DNA from: Rheinheimera riviphila
GTDB taxonomy: Bacteria; Pseudomonadota; Gammaproteobacteria; Enterobacterales; Alteromonadaceae
DNA length: 64,000 bases
Assembly (NCBI RefSeq): GCF_004005945.1
Contig: NZ_SACS01000018.1
Location: forward strand, 1-64,000
Reading direction: 5' to 3'
Both the position numbers and the translations under genes were made by a program. Below the pieces are notes generated by a model. That model made no database searches. It saw only the letters and a list, made by a program, of their open reading frames with translations, and was not told where the DNA came from. Of the stretch, positions 9,624 through 20,568 are shown piece after piece. Numbering within the stretch: the first letter of the stretch is position 1; each line of letters begins with the position of its first letter.

Positions 9624-10325
9624 ATGCGGTTTTGTTTATTGATATTTTTACTGTTGCTGCTGAGCGTTCGGGTTTTCAGTCTGTTTGATTCGTTTATGAT
9701 GCTGAAAAGCTGGGCAGTAACCCTTGTGGTAACCATGGTTGTATCCATCATTGTTGTCTGGTGGCGCAAAAGCGTTGTTTGGGCACTGTCGCTCACACTG
9801 ATGTATCCATTGGCATTACATTTTTACCTGAAAAATCCAGATTTTGTCGGATATTCAGTGGATTACATTGACCTCTCTCGCACCGACAATTCAAATAATC
9901 CAACGATCCAGCATGGCGATTTTATCATTTCCAAGCACTTTAACGTTGTGATGCAACGAGGCGCTATGTATGCCGTGTTCGTCGACAACAAACTATATAG
10001 AAAACGGCTTCATGGCATCCCACAAGACAATATTCATGTATGTAACCTGAGGGTGTACGTGAATGGCAATAACTACAGTACTGACCAGCAGTGGATTGGC
10101 AAAGGTATTTCCGATTTCAGCCAATGTCAAAACACCAACCACGCCTTTAAGCTCAAGGACGGAGAATATTACTTGCTTGGTGACCATATCTATAACAGTA
10201 ATGATTCCAGAAACTTTGGTCCGGTTGAAAAAAGCCAGGTGATTGCAAAAGCCTTATATCTCATCAACTCAAAGGGCATTGTAACTGAGTTGGAAGTTCG
10301 CTTTAAAAAACACCCTGTGCCTTAG
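9624..10325 (+). CDS. signal peptidase I (S26)-like membrane protease
   Basis: A 233-residue protein with three hydrophobic N-terminal segments (about 4-22, 30-46, 51-68), then an S26 core: TDNSNNPTIQHGDFII (candidate nucleophile S90), YRKRLHGIPQDNI (candidate general base K127) and YYLLGDHIYNSNDSRNFG, the box-E GD..S.DSR motif. The catalytic dyad therefore appears intact. Housekeeping LepB normally sits beside lepA and rnc; neither is here, so this is a paralog, perhaps for a special substrate. Its last 23 bases overlap the convergent LysR gene. Confidence 0.8.
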   Translation: MRFCLLIFLLLLLSVRVFSLFDSFMMLKSWAVTLVVTMVVSIIVVWWRKSVVWALSLTLMYPLALHFYLKNPDFVGYSVDYIDLSRTDNSNNPTIQHGDFIISKHFNVVMQRGAMYAVFVDNKLYRKRLHGIPQDNIHVCNLRVYVNGNNYSTDQQWIGKGISDFSQCQNTNHAFKLKDGEYYLLGDHIYNSNDSRNFGPVEKSQVIAKALYLINSKGIVTELEVRFKKHPVP

Positions 10326-11229
10326 AGCTATGTGGCGGTAATAACGATTTTTGTTGTACGAACTCCAGAAAAGTTTGCAGCAATGGGCTTTGATATCCCG
10401 GCTGCAACACCAGACTTAAGTGCCGTTTAAGTTGTAACGGGTTTGGCAGCAGCAATAGCTGACCGGCGGCCAGTTCATCCTGCACTGCCAACAGCGGTAA
10501 ACAACCGATGCCAAGCCCTTGTTTTACCGCTTGTTTAATTGCCTCTGGCCGTTGTAATTCCAGCACTGTTGCCGGTGTCCAGCCAAGGCGGGTTAGTTCA
10601 TTTTCCAGCACAGCGCGGGTACCTGAACCGCGTTCCCGCACGATCCAGCGCTCGGCTTGTAATTTCACTTCACTCTGCGCGCCAGGTTCGTTCGCTAATG
10701 CGGCAAAAGTCGGATGAAACTGCGGCGAACCAATGAGCACCAGCTGATCCTGCTGCCAATATTGCACCGAAAATTCGCTGGTCAGTACCGGTCCTTCAAT
10801 AAACCCCAACTGCGCCTGTTGTTGGCGTAACTGCGTTTGCACTTCGCTGCTATTGCAAATTTGCAGTTGGAAACTGATCTCCGGATAAAGCGCGATAAAT
10901 TCCGCCAACAGCGCCGGTAACAGATAACAACCAATGGTTTCGCTGGCCACCAACCTTAATTCACCGCGTGACGGCGAAGGCTCCACCAGCTCTTGCTGTA
11001 ACTGTAATAACTGCTGCAGTTTGGGTAATAAATCGAGAGCCGCCTGCGTCGGTAACAACTGGCGGTTTTGCCGTAAAAACAATGGATAACCCAGGCGTTG
11101 TTCTAATTCTTTCAGCGCCTGACTGGCGGCCGGTTGGCTCAGCGCCAACTGATCAGCGGCTTTACTTAAGCTTTGCCAGCGACAAATCGCATCGAGTAAT
11201 AACCAATGGCGTGGACTCGGATAATTCAT
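10303..11229 (-). CDS. LysR-family regulator, YeiE type
   Basis: A 308-residue LysR regulator. The ATG at 11229 starts directly before the winged helix-turn-helix (residues 5-65: ICRWQSLSKAADQLALSQPA and ASQALKELEQRLG). The effector-binding domain follows from about 90, with ELRLVASETIGCYLLPALL as its first strand and helix. It is divergent from a YeiH-family exporter gene, the arrangement seen for YeiE/YeiH in enterobacteria. It probably controls that exporter from the 75-base intergenic region; the ligand is unknown here. Confidence 0.85.
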   Translation of the reverse strand: MNYPSPRHWLLLDAICRWQSLSKAADQLALSQPAASQALKELEQRLGYPLFLRQNRQLLPTQAALDLLPKLQQLLQLQQELVEPSPSRGELRLVASETIGCYLLPALLAEFIALYPEISFQLQICNSSEVQTQLRQQQAQLGFIEGPVLTSEFSVQYWQQDQLVLIGSPQFHPTFAALANEPGAQSEVKLQAERWIVRERGSGTRAVLENELTRLGWTPATVLELQRPEAIKQAVKQGLGIGCLPLLAVQDELAAGQLLLLPNPLQLKRHLSLVLQPGYQSPLLQTFLEFVQQKSLLPPHSSKAQGVF

Positions 11230-11304
11230 TCGACTTCCCAATGCATCATATTGAATAAATCCATTATTGTTATTTTTATCCTTCACTACAATAGCCACAT
11301 CTGA

Positions 11305-12429
11305 ATGAGCAAAGCGGTAACTTTGATGCGACGCTACGACCAGAAGCTGTGCAAGAATCCCCACTGGCAACCCCGAATGTCAGGACAAACTGCCCCGCTG
11401 CTGTTATTGCTACTGAGCCTGATATTGCTGCTGGGGTATCAGCTGGACTCGACCTGGCAAACGCACTTCAATCCGATATTTGCGGCGTTAATCTTAGGCT
11501 TGGTGGCGGCATTTCTACTGAGCTTGCTCAGCACTGGGCGACGCTGGTTAGCGTCACTGGCAAAACCGGCAGCGAAACAAACGCTGGCGTTGTGGCAACA
11601 ACAGGCTTTGCGTTTGGGCATCGTGCTATTTGCGCTGAATATTGCGCCTTCGGCCTTGTTGGGCATCGAACCCTGGCAATTGCTAAAACTGGTCATGCTG
11701 GTGGCCTTGGTATTTACCCTGGCGTTATGGCTTGGCCGTCGCTGGTTTAAATTGCCACCCGAGCTGGTGCTGTTGGTTAGTGCCGGGATCAGCTTTTGTG
11801 GTACTTCGGCGATTTTCGCCACCCATTCGCTGCGTTTAAGCGCTAATCATGATGACTCAGCACAAGCTTATCTGACGCAAAGTCTGGCGGCAGTGTTGTT
11901 GGTTGGATTGCTGGCGCTTGGCATCTATAGCCTGTTGTTACAACAACCATGGCTTGGTAGCGCTGAATTGGCGTGGCTGATTGGCAGTACCGCGCCGGAA
12001 GTGGCGCAAGCAGTAGCGGCCGGTAGTCAGCTGGCCGAACACGCCCCTCAAGCGATTATCGCCAAACTCAGTCGGGTTTGTTTGTTATTGCCATTTTTAT
12101 GCGGGCTGAGCCTGTTACTTCGCACACAGCAGCGCAAACGGCAATGTAAACAACAGCCCGGGCAAGCCCCACAAAATGCTGTGGTATTTCCGTGGTTTAT
12201 TCTGCTGTTTATCGGGTTGCTATTGTCGCAACTGCTGGTAACGATCCCAAGCTGGCTGCAACATTTTGCCAGCCTGCTGTCACAAGGCTGCCTGATCTTT
12301 GCCATGCTGGCGACCGGCCTGCAAACCAGAGCGCAGGATTTACGCCAGTGCAGTGTGCGGCTGTTTGGTTTTGCCACGCTGGTGCTGGTGCTGTTGTTTG
12401 GGCTGGCGCTGGCCCTATTGCAGCTGTAG
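11305..12429 (+). CDS. YeiH/UPF0324-family putative sulfate exporter
   Basis: A 374-residue, very hydrophobic protein with about ten membrane segments. LRLGIVLFALNIAPSALLGI and ISFCGTSAIFATHSL (compare the family C-G-x-S-A motif) are UPF0324 signatures, as is the internal STAPEVAQAVAAGSQ segment. The family is predicted, not shown here, to export sulfate or related anions. It is divergent from the YeiE-type LysR gene. The start is uncertain: ATGs at 11305, 11324 and 11377 are in frame, and none has a strong ribosome site. Confidence 0.8.
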   Translation: MSKAVTLMRRYDQKLCKNPHWQPRMSGQTAPLLLLLLSLILLLGYQLDSTWQTHFNPIFAALILGLVAAFLLSLLSTGRRWLASLAKPAAKQTLALWQQQALRLGIVLFALNIAPSALLGIEPWQLLKLVMLVALVFTLALWLGRRWFKLPPELVLLVSAGISFCGTSAIFATHSLRLSANHDDSAQAYLTQSLAAVLLVGLLALGIYSLLLQQPWLGSAELAWLIGSTAPEVAQAVAAGSQLAEHAPQAIIAKLSRVCLLLPFLCGLSLLLRTQQRKRQCKQQPGQAPQNAVVFPWFILLFIGLLLSQLLVTIPSWLQHFASLLSQGCLIFAMLATGLQTRAQDLRQCSVRLFGFATLVLVLLFGLALALLQL

Positions 12430-12529
12430 CTGTCGCGCCCACCACAGTGCACCAGCCCTAAGGTCGGATCAGTGGCATTGCCAATTTTCTGTCTTCATTT
12501 TTGGCACTAAAGTTGCAAAATATTTGCAG

Positions 12530-13069
12530 ATGTTTTTACAATTGGCCTCTATCGTGAAATTAGATCAATCCGTGTCCTACACCCTGCAACAAATCCGCGC
12601 AGGGCAACACATCACTAAATATCAGACCACGAAGCCTGCTGACAGCACCACCACTCCAGCGACTGGCTCGACCGGCAATACCCCGGTGACCAACCCCAGT
12701 AAACCGGTCACCGACCCCAGCACCGGCAAAGACGACAGTACCACCAAACCCAAAACCCATCTCGATTTTACCGGAATGAGCCGCACCCAACTTAACGACT
12801 GGGTCAGCAAAGCCAAAGCCGCAGGTAAGCTCACCAGCGAGCAGGAAACTGCGTTTAAAGTACTGACCTATTCGTCAAAAACCAGCAGCTCGTCGAGCTC
12901 CGAAACACAAGACAACGAACAACTGAATTTCACCGAAAAAGCAAAACAAGGGTTACAAAGTGCAGTGAAACGCCGCGATCGCAGCGCTATTATGTTTTGG
13001 GCGAATACACTGTCTGTGATGAAAAATTTTCAGGGTGAAAAGCTGGCCACCACCGAAACGAAGTCGTAG
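12530..13069 (+). CDS. hypothetical protein with Thr/Pro-rich linker
   Basis: A 179-residue protein of unknown function. A short N-terminal segment (about 1-35) is followed by a Ser/Thr/Pro/Gly-rich linker (about 38-80) and a helical C-terminal domain (LNDWVSKAKAAGKLTSEQ, then KAKQGLQSAVKRRDRSAIMF). No signal peptide or membrane segment is seen. The ATG at 12530 and a GTG at 12554 are both possible starts; longer upstream frames overlap the preceding gene. No family was recognised. Confidence 0.6.
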   Translation: MFLQLASIVKLDQSVSYTLQQIRAGQHITKYQTTKPADSTTTPATGSTGNTPVTNPSKPVTDPSTGKDDSTTKPKTHLDFTGMSRTQLNDWVSKAKAAGKLTSEQETAFKVLTYSSKTSSSSSSETQDNEQLNFTEKAKQGLQSAVKRRDRSAIMFWANTLSVMKNFQGEKLATTETKS

Positions 13070-13129
13070 CCAATACTTTAACCTGAGCCCGCTGCGACTG
13101 CTGGCGTGGGTACGACGGCACTTCCCTTG

Positions 13130-14602
13130 TTACAATTTTTGCACCAGTTCAACCCGGCGATTCAATTGCTTACCGGCGGCGCTGGTATTGTTGCTGGCTG
13201 GCGCGAAGGGCCCAACGCCATGCGCTTGCAACCGGCTCGCAGCAATCTGGTAGCTGCCCGTCAGCTTCGCCACAACAGCGCTGGCACGTTGCTCCGATAA
13301 TGTTTGATTGGCAGCACTGTCGCCGGTATCGTCGGTATGCCCCACCACATAAAGTTTCAGGCTGTGATGTTGCTGCAATAGCTTGGCAATTTCGGCCAGC
13401 GCAGCGTCTGATTCAGGTTTAATTTCAGCTTTACCAGTATCAAAATAAATGCCGTAAATCAGCGCTTTACCTGCACTATCCAGCTGCCGTTTTAACTCGC
13501 TGGCGTCGGCTTTGACTAAATCGGTTTGCACCGTTTTGGTCGACAAAATCAGCTGTTGTACCCGCACTTTCCCATCATAAGCGCCGATCAGCAGCGCCAC
13601 ATAATGCTCTTGCCCGCCCACGCTGAGCTTACTCAGTAAATAATACGGATTGCGGTGAAAGTTGTAGACCGAGTTCTGCACCGAAAGAGGCCCGCCTAAT
13701 GCTTCGACAGTTTGAGTGTCACCACATTCGGCCAACTTACATAGTGCCAGCGCGCTAAAACCAGCCTTTTGCAATGCATGTTGATAGTTTTCAAACACCT
13801 TCAGGCTGGACACCTGGTCAATTTCATAGGTGTGGCGGGCTAAATCACCTTGCAGATTGAGCGCAGCTTTACCCGGCACCGGCACTTTGGCAATTTCGGT
13901 ATCGATCTTCTCGAAACCTTCTAAATCGGCGCCCGGATAACGCGACAACAACGGATGATCTTTGGCCAGCTCATCGGCTGAAATCGCTGCCACTGGCTGC
14001 TCTTTCACCGTTAACGCTGTGGTATCGACTTTGATTAAATCAGTGACCAGTTTTTTGCCTTCAATAATCACCTGATGGGCCCAGACATTCTCTTCATAAC
14101 TGCCGATATACCAGGCCGCATACACCGGACCTGTGGCAGCGCCTTTTTTCGTCAGCAGATAATAAGGTTTACGGAAGTAGTTATAGACATTGTCGCGGAT
14201 CGACAACAGGCTTCCAATGGCCTGCCCGTCTTCAAAACCACAAGCGGCCAGTTCACAGCTGAACACCAGGCTAAAACCGGCAGCTTTCACCGCCTGCAGG
14301 TAATTCTGATACACCTGCGTCGTCGAGACTTGTTTGATTTCATACAGATGGCGAGTGACCGCACCTTGTGCGCTGATGCTACTAAAGGTGTTGTCGGCGA
14401 CAACAGCACTGGTTGGCAGCTGAAACTGGTCATAATCAATGTGACGATAATAATCGGCATCCGCACCAGGGTAGGCACTGAACAACGGATGGGCTTGTTC
14501 ATTGGCGTGCGCTGAAGTTGCCAGCAACGGGTTCAGGCTGATCACGGTCGTGGCACAGATCACGACAGAAGTTATAACGCGGCGGGCGGCGGTGAATAAC
14601 AT
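13130..14602 (-). CDS. OmpA-family outer-membrane protein with duplicated N-terminal domain
   Basis: A 490-residue exported protein; the ATG at 14602 follows AAGGAC and starts a clear signal peptide ending near SAHA. Two similar domains follow: HPLFSAYPGADADYYRHIDY then HPLLSRYPGADLEGFEKIDT, each with a VSxxxVxxNYxxAxxxAGF helix, a Cys-containing CELAACG or CKLAECG turn, and a YYLL(T/S)K strand. This pattern resembles the DUF4892 family. The C-terminal domain has the OmpA peptidoglycan-binding signature (IYFDTGKAEIKPES, LYVVGHTDDTG, NRRVELVQK). It probably links the outer membrane to peptidoglycan. The exact role is unknown. Confidence 0.85.
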   Translation of the reverse strand: MLFTAARRVITSVVICATTVISLNPLLATSAHANEQAHPLFSAYPGADADYYRHIDYDQFQLPTSAVVADNTFSSISAQGAVTRHLYEIKQVSTTQVYQNYLQAVKAAGFSLVFSCELAACGFEDGQAIGSLLSIRDNVYNYFRKPYYLLTKKGAATGPVYAAWYIGSYEENVWAHQVIIEGKKLVTDLIKVDTTALTVKEQPVAAISADELAKDHPLLSRYPGADLEGFEKIDTEIAKVPVPGKAALNLQGDLARHTYEIDQVSSLKVFENYQHALQKAGFSALALCKLAECGDTQTVEALGGPLSVQNSVYNFHRNPYYLLSKLSVGGQEHYVALLIGAYDGKVRVQQLILSTKTVQTDLVKADASELKRQLDSAGKALIYGIYFDTGKAEIKPESDAALAEIAKLLQQHHSLKLYVVGHTDDTGDSAANQTLSEQRASAVVAKLTGSYQIAASRLQAHGVGPFAPASNNTSAAGKQLNRRVELVQKL

Positions 14603-14876
14603 GCGAAGTCCTTTTAGCAAAAACTGATGATGTTCATGGTGTTGCGGTTGAAGATGACCGCGAGTTGCTGAATATATAATGAATCGAATATAAGGTTAAG
14701 CTGAAGTTGCAAATTGGAAACTTTATCGGTACGTGGTAGCCCACAACTGAGGTTCGCCAGACATTTTTCCCGATACTGGCCGTACTTGTTGTTTTACATA
14801 CTTTATGCTTACATGTGATTTACTTTTAGTCTCACCAAGCCAGCGCTCGTTGCTGATCATCACACCGGAGCCAACG

Positions 14877-15572
14877 ATGACGGAACCAACTATGACCGAT
14901 CAACATTTCCCCCTCACCGATTTTGAACAAGTCGACGGCGATATTATGCAGCAGCGGGCGGCGGCGCATCTGGCGTTAATGCAACGCCGGCATACAGTGC
15001 GTAGTTTTTCGGCCGAGCCGGTGCCGCAGCAAGTGATTGAACAGGTGATCCAGATTGCCGCCGGTGCTCCCAGTGGTGCTAATCATCAGCCCTGGCATTT
15101 TGTGGCAATTAGCGATCCAAAGGTGAAACAACAAATCCGCCAGGAAGCCGAGTTACAGGAAGCCGGTTTTTATGGCGGCCGCGCCGGTGAAGAGTGGTTA
15201 CAGGCACTGAAACCGCTGGCGACCGATGCGCATAAACCTTATCTGGAAACCGCGCCGTGGCTGATTGTGATTTTTTCGCAAAAACGCGGTGGTATCGACA
15301 ACAACGACAACGACACCAATTACTATGTGCATGAATCTGTGGGCATTGCCACCGGCTTTCTGATTCAGGCCTGCCATCAGGTTGGGCTGGCAACGTTAAC
15401 CCACACGCCAAAACCGATGAGTTTTTTAAGCAAAATTTGCAATCGCGACAATGACAACGACCGGCCCTATATGCTGCTGGTGGTGGGTTATCCGGCGGCA
15501 GATGCGACGATCCCGGCGCATGCGCTGAAGAAAAAACCTTTTGCGACGATTTGCACTTTGCTGACTGAATAA
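14877..15572 (+). CDS. nitroreductase-family flavoprotein
   Basis: A 231-residue FMN enzyme. The ATG at 14877 follows a CGGAG ribosome site. RRHTVRSFS at about residue 37 is the FMN phosphate-binding arginine motif; GAPSGANHQPWHF follows; VHESVGIATGFLIQACHQVG and a final GYPAADATIPAHALKKKPF are typical of the family. It probably reduces nitro or quinone substrates with NAD(P)H; the substrate is not known. Single gene with a large upstream region (14603-14876), in which no regulatory site was identified. Confidence 0.88.
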   Translation: MTEPTMTDQHFPLTDFEQVDGDIMQQRAAAHLALMQRRHTVRSFSAEPVPQQVIEQVIQIAAGAPSGANHQPWHFVAISDPKVKQQIRQEAELQEAGFYGGRAGEEWLQALKPLATDAHKPYLETAPWLIVIFSQKRGGIDNNDNDTNYYVHESVGIATGFLIQACHQVGLATLTHTPKPMSFLSKICNRDNDNDRPYMLLVVGYPAADATIPAHALKKKPFATICTLLTE

Positions 15573-15692
15573 TCTCAGCGACAACCTAAGGCTGTGCAGG
15601 TGTGCGAATGATATTTAAGGCCTCGGCGCAGCTGACAACTTTACCAGGCTTCAGGTATGGTACAGCGGCGTTAAATTTTACGGACCAGCTTT

Positions 15693-16076
15693 ATGTACAG
15701 CCAAACCATTCAACCGCGTTTTAATGAAACTGACGCCTTAGGGCATATTAATAATACCGTCGTCGCCGCTTGGTTTGAAGGTTGTCGCGACCCGCTATTC
15801 CGGCTGTTTACGCCGGATTTAAACCCAGCGCAGTGGCGGCTGATTCTGGCCAAATTTAGTGTCGAGTTTCACGCTGAGTTGTTTTATGGCGAGCCGGTGG
15901 AGATCCGGACCTGGGTCAGTCGGGTTGGTAGCAGCTCGTTTGATGTCAGCCAGCAAGCCTGGCAGCTGGGTAAACACTGCGCCAGCGGCGTGGCGGTGAT
16001 GGTGCATTATGATTTTTACGCCAAACAAAGTGCGGCGTTAACTGATGGGCTAAAAGCGCAGTTGCTGGCGCTATAA
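15693..16076 (+). CDS. hot-dog-fold acyl-CoA thioesterase (4HBT/YbgC-like)
   Basis: A 127-residue single hot-dog domain. RFNETDALGHINNTVVAAWF at residues 9-28 is the 4HBT active-site block with the catalytic Asp equivalent and the GH.NN turn. A mid-protein strand series (SVEFHAELFYGEPVEIRT) fits the family. It should hydrolyse short- or medium-chain acyl-CoA esters in the cytoplasm. No lipid or Tol-Pal genes adjoin it. Confidence 0.87.
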   Translation: MYSQTIQPRFNETDALGHINNTVVAAWFEGCRDPLFRLFTPDLNPAQWRLILAKFSVEFHAELFYGEPVEIRTWVSRVGSSSFDVSQQAWQLGKHCASGVAVMVHYDFYAKQSAALTDGLKAQLLAL

Positions 16077-16080
16077 CCAA

Positions 16081-16315
16081 CTTTTTCCACATCAATTCAT
16101 ACAGTTGCCGTATGGTGATGTGAAACCTCGTAACTCAACGGCGGACCCGGTGAGTCCGCCATTTTTCCACATAAATTCATAAAGTTACCGTAGGACGACA
16201 CTCACCGCGTTAGCGGTAGTGCGCCGTATGGTGATGTGAAACCTCGCAACTCAACGGCGGACCCGGTGAGTCCGCCCTACTTTTCCCATGTAAATTCATA
16301 AAGTTACCGTATGAC
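16081..16315. repeat. BIME-like repeat, two 116-base units
   Basis: The 312-base gap between the thioesterase and katG is filled by two diverged units that repeat at a spacing of about 116 bases. Palindromic cores lie at 16140-16160 and 16256-16276 (GGCGGACCCGGTGAGTCCGCC family), with a third, different core at about 16193-16225. The unit flanks (a TTTTTCCACATAAATTCATA-like edge) match the reverse complement of the array edge near 550, so this is the same family in opposite orientation. Confidence 0.85.
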
Positions 16316-16389
16316 GACAACACTGCGTCGCCGGTGCCAATCTGTCTCCGTCATTCGTGAAGCAGCCGGGTTATTGTCGGCAATACCGC

Positions 16390-18624
<2,235 letters not shown>

Positions 18625-18899
18625 CTACCTGTCCGGTGATGGCTGCACTGCGTCGGCTCAGCCTGAGTTATTGGAATACAGCCCATTAAGTAAAGTCGCT
18701 TTAAAATCCTTTTCATCGATTTAAACAGATTGAGTCAATCGATTATTCTGATAAAAACCCGCTGTTTTTCACGATAACCGCAGTCGTGTCACTGAGATAG
18801 TTGATGCCGAAATCGCCAACAGCCAGTACAATGCCAAAACGCATTTATTTCAAAATCGCCGGGAAAGCTGGCGTATTCATCAGCAGCAGGAAAGAAAAA

Positions 18900-19892
18900 A
18901 TGGCAGCATTTGGTAGTGTATTTATGCCTGAAATGGCAATGGCTCAATTCGATGGTAGTGCCTGGGATGCCGCAACAATAGTCCCGGCCAACAGCATCAG
19001 CCTGCACCCGGGCGCCCATGTGCTGCATTACGCCAGTACCTGTTTTGAAGGGCTCAAAGCCTTTCGCCACGAAGACGGTTCAGTCGCCATTTTCCGGATG
19101 GACAAAAACATTGCCCGGATGCTGCAAAGCTCAGAGTTATTATCACTCCCTAAATTCGACCCGGCCTTGTTAAGCCAGATGATTATCGACATCGTCCGCC
19201 ATTATGCCGCTGACGTACCGACACCTCCGGGTTCGATGTATATCCGCCCAACGCATATCGGTACTGAGCCAGCCATCGGCAAAGCGGCGACACCAACGTT
19301 GACCTCAATGCTGTATGTGCTGTTATCGCCGGTCGGTGATTATTTCGCCGGTGGCAGCCGCGCTTTACGTTTATTGCTGGAAGACAACGCCCGCTGCGCA
19401 CCACATATGGGTATGATCAAAAGCGGCGGTAACTACGCCAGCGCCCTGCAACCAACGATGCAGGCCAAAGCCAAATATCAGGCCGATCAGGTGCTGTTCT
19501 GCCCGAACGGCGATGTCCAGGAAACTGGCGCCGCCAACTTCCTGTTGATTGACGGCAACGAAATCATCACCAAAGCACTGGACACTTCGTTCCTGCACGG
19601 CGTCACCCGCGACACCATTTTAACGCTGGCCCGTGATTTAGGCATGACGGTATCTGAGCGTGAATTAACGGTCGAAGAGCTGCTGGAACGCGCTGCCAAA
19701 CCAGGCACCGAAGCGGCGTTATCCGGTACTGCCGCAGTATTGGCACCTGTCGGCACGCTGATTTATCAGGGCAAAGAAATCAAAGTCGGCACTGGTGAGC
19801 CTGGCGCTACCACTGCGAAATTACGCCAGGCGCTGAATGATATTCAGTGGGGCAAAGCAGAAGATAGACATGGTTGGTTGACGAAGATTTAA
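18900..19892 (+). CDS. ilvE: branched-chain amino-acid aminotransferase
   Basis: A 330-residue PLP enzyme that makes valine, isoleucine and leucine from their 2-oxo acids. The ATG at 18900 follows an AGGAAAG ribosome site; the longer frame from 18801 adds an unsupported extension. The Schiff-base lysine is K174 in HMGMIKSGGNYASA. GSMYIRPTHIGTEP, LFCPNGDVQETGAANF and ALSGTAAVLAPVGTL are class-IV aminotransferase blocks. The length and block order fit the eukaryotic-like (BCAT class II) group. It lies about 40 kb from ilvGMDA. Confidence 0.93.
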   Translation: MAAFGSVFMPEMAMAQFDGSAWDAATIVPANSISLHPGAHVLHYASTCFEGLKAFRHEDGSVAIFRMDKNIARMLQSSELLSLPKFDPALLSQMIIDIVRHYAADVPTPPGSMYIRPTHIGTEPAIGKAATPTLTSMLYVLLSPVGDYFAGGSRALRLLLEDNARCAPHMGMIKSGGNYASALQPTMQAKAKYQADQVLFCPNGDVQETGAANFLLIDGNEIITKALDTSFLHGVTRDTILTLARDLGMTVSERELTVEELLERAAKPGTEAALSGTAAVLAPVGTLIYQGKEIKVGTGEPGATTAKLRQALNDIQWGKAEDRHGWLTKI

Positions 19893-19922
19893 GCCAGTCA
19901 ACTGACTACCTACACCTCACGA

Positions 19923-19948
19923 AGCAGGCATCATGCCTGCTTTTTTTA
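19923..19948 (+). terminator. rho-independent terminator after ilvE
   Basis: A 7-base-pair GC-rich stem (GCAGGCA/TGCCTGC) with a 3-base loop is followed by seven T residues, 30 bases after the ilvE stop. It should end ilvE transcripts. Confidence 0.9.
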
Positions 19949-20125
19949 CGCCGCCTGTTAGGCAATACCAGAAACATCGTTCCTCCTTTTACAAATCCAT
20001 CCAAAAAAACCTTGCGGCCAACACAAAAAAAGAACAATATACTTGCGCAATCAAGCATTGATCAATCTTATATGCAAATTTATGCATTTAAGAACCAGCG
20101 ACTTAATATTGGCAAAGGACAATTC

Positions 20126-20545
20126 ATGGACATACAAAACCCCGCCGTAGATTTAGTGCTGCAAAGCGCCTTGCTTTGGTCCGGCATGATTAAAAAAGCC
20201 GATTTACAGCTGAGTGTGCATGGCATCAGCTTCAGTGAATTTTGTATTTTGCATCGACTCTTTCAGGCACCGCAACATCGGCTTAGCCGGATTGAACTGG
20301 CAAGTGCCGTTGGCCTCAGTGCTTCAGGTGTGACCCGGTTGTTGCAACCTCTGGAAAAAATGCTGCTGGTGGAAAAAGAACAAAATGCCCGCGATGCCAG
20401 GGTTAGTTTGGTGAAATTATCCGACAGCGGCCAGCAGATTTATCAGGATGCACACCAGACCTTTGGTTTTTTTGCCAACCAGTTTATGTCGCCACTCACT
20501 TCCCGCCAGCAGGACACGCTGGCTGAATTGTTAGCCCGGCTATAA
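20126..20545 (+). CDS. MarR-family transcriptional regulator
   Basis: A 139-residue regulator starting at 20126 after an AAAGGAC ribosome site. The winged helix reads SRIELASAVGLSASGVTRLL followed by QPLEKMLLVEKEQNARDARVS, with the MarR DxR wing motif. It lies 23 bases upstream of the MATE pump gene on the same strand, so it is probably cotranscribed with and regulates the pump. The ligand is unknown. Confidence 0.88.
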   Translation: MDIQNPAVDLVLQSALLWSGMIKKADLQLSVHGISFSEFCILHRLFQAPQHRLSRIELASAVGLSASGVTRLLQPLEKMLLVEKEQNARDARVSLVKLSDSGQQIYQDAHQTFGFFANQFMSPLTSRQQDTLAELLARL

Positions 20546-20568
20546 ATAGCAAAATAGACAGGAATGTT

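Noticed and set aside
9392-9796. Overlapping frames on both strands between the M14 peptidase and signal peptidase genes
   Set aside because: They overlap well-supported genes in other phases and match nothing known.
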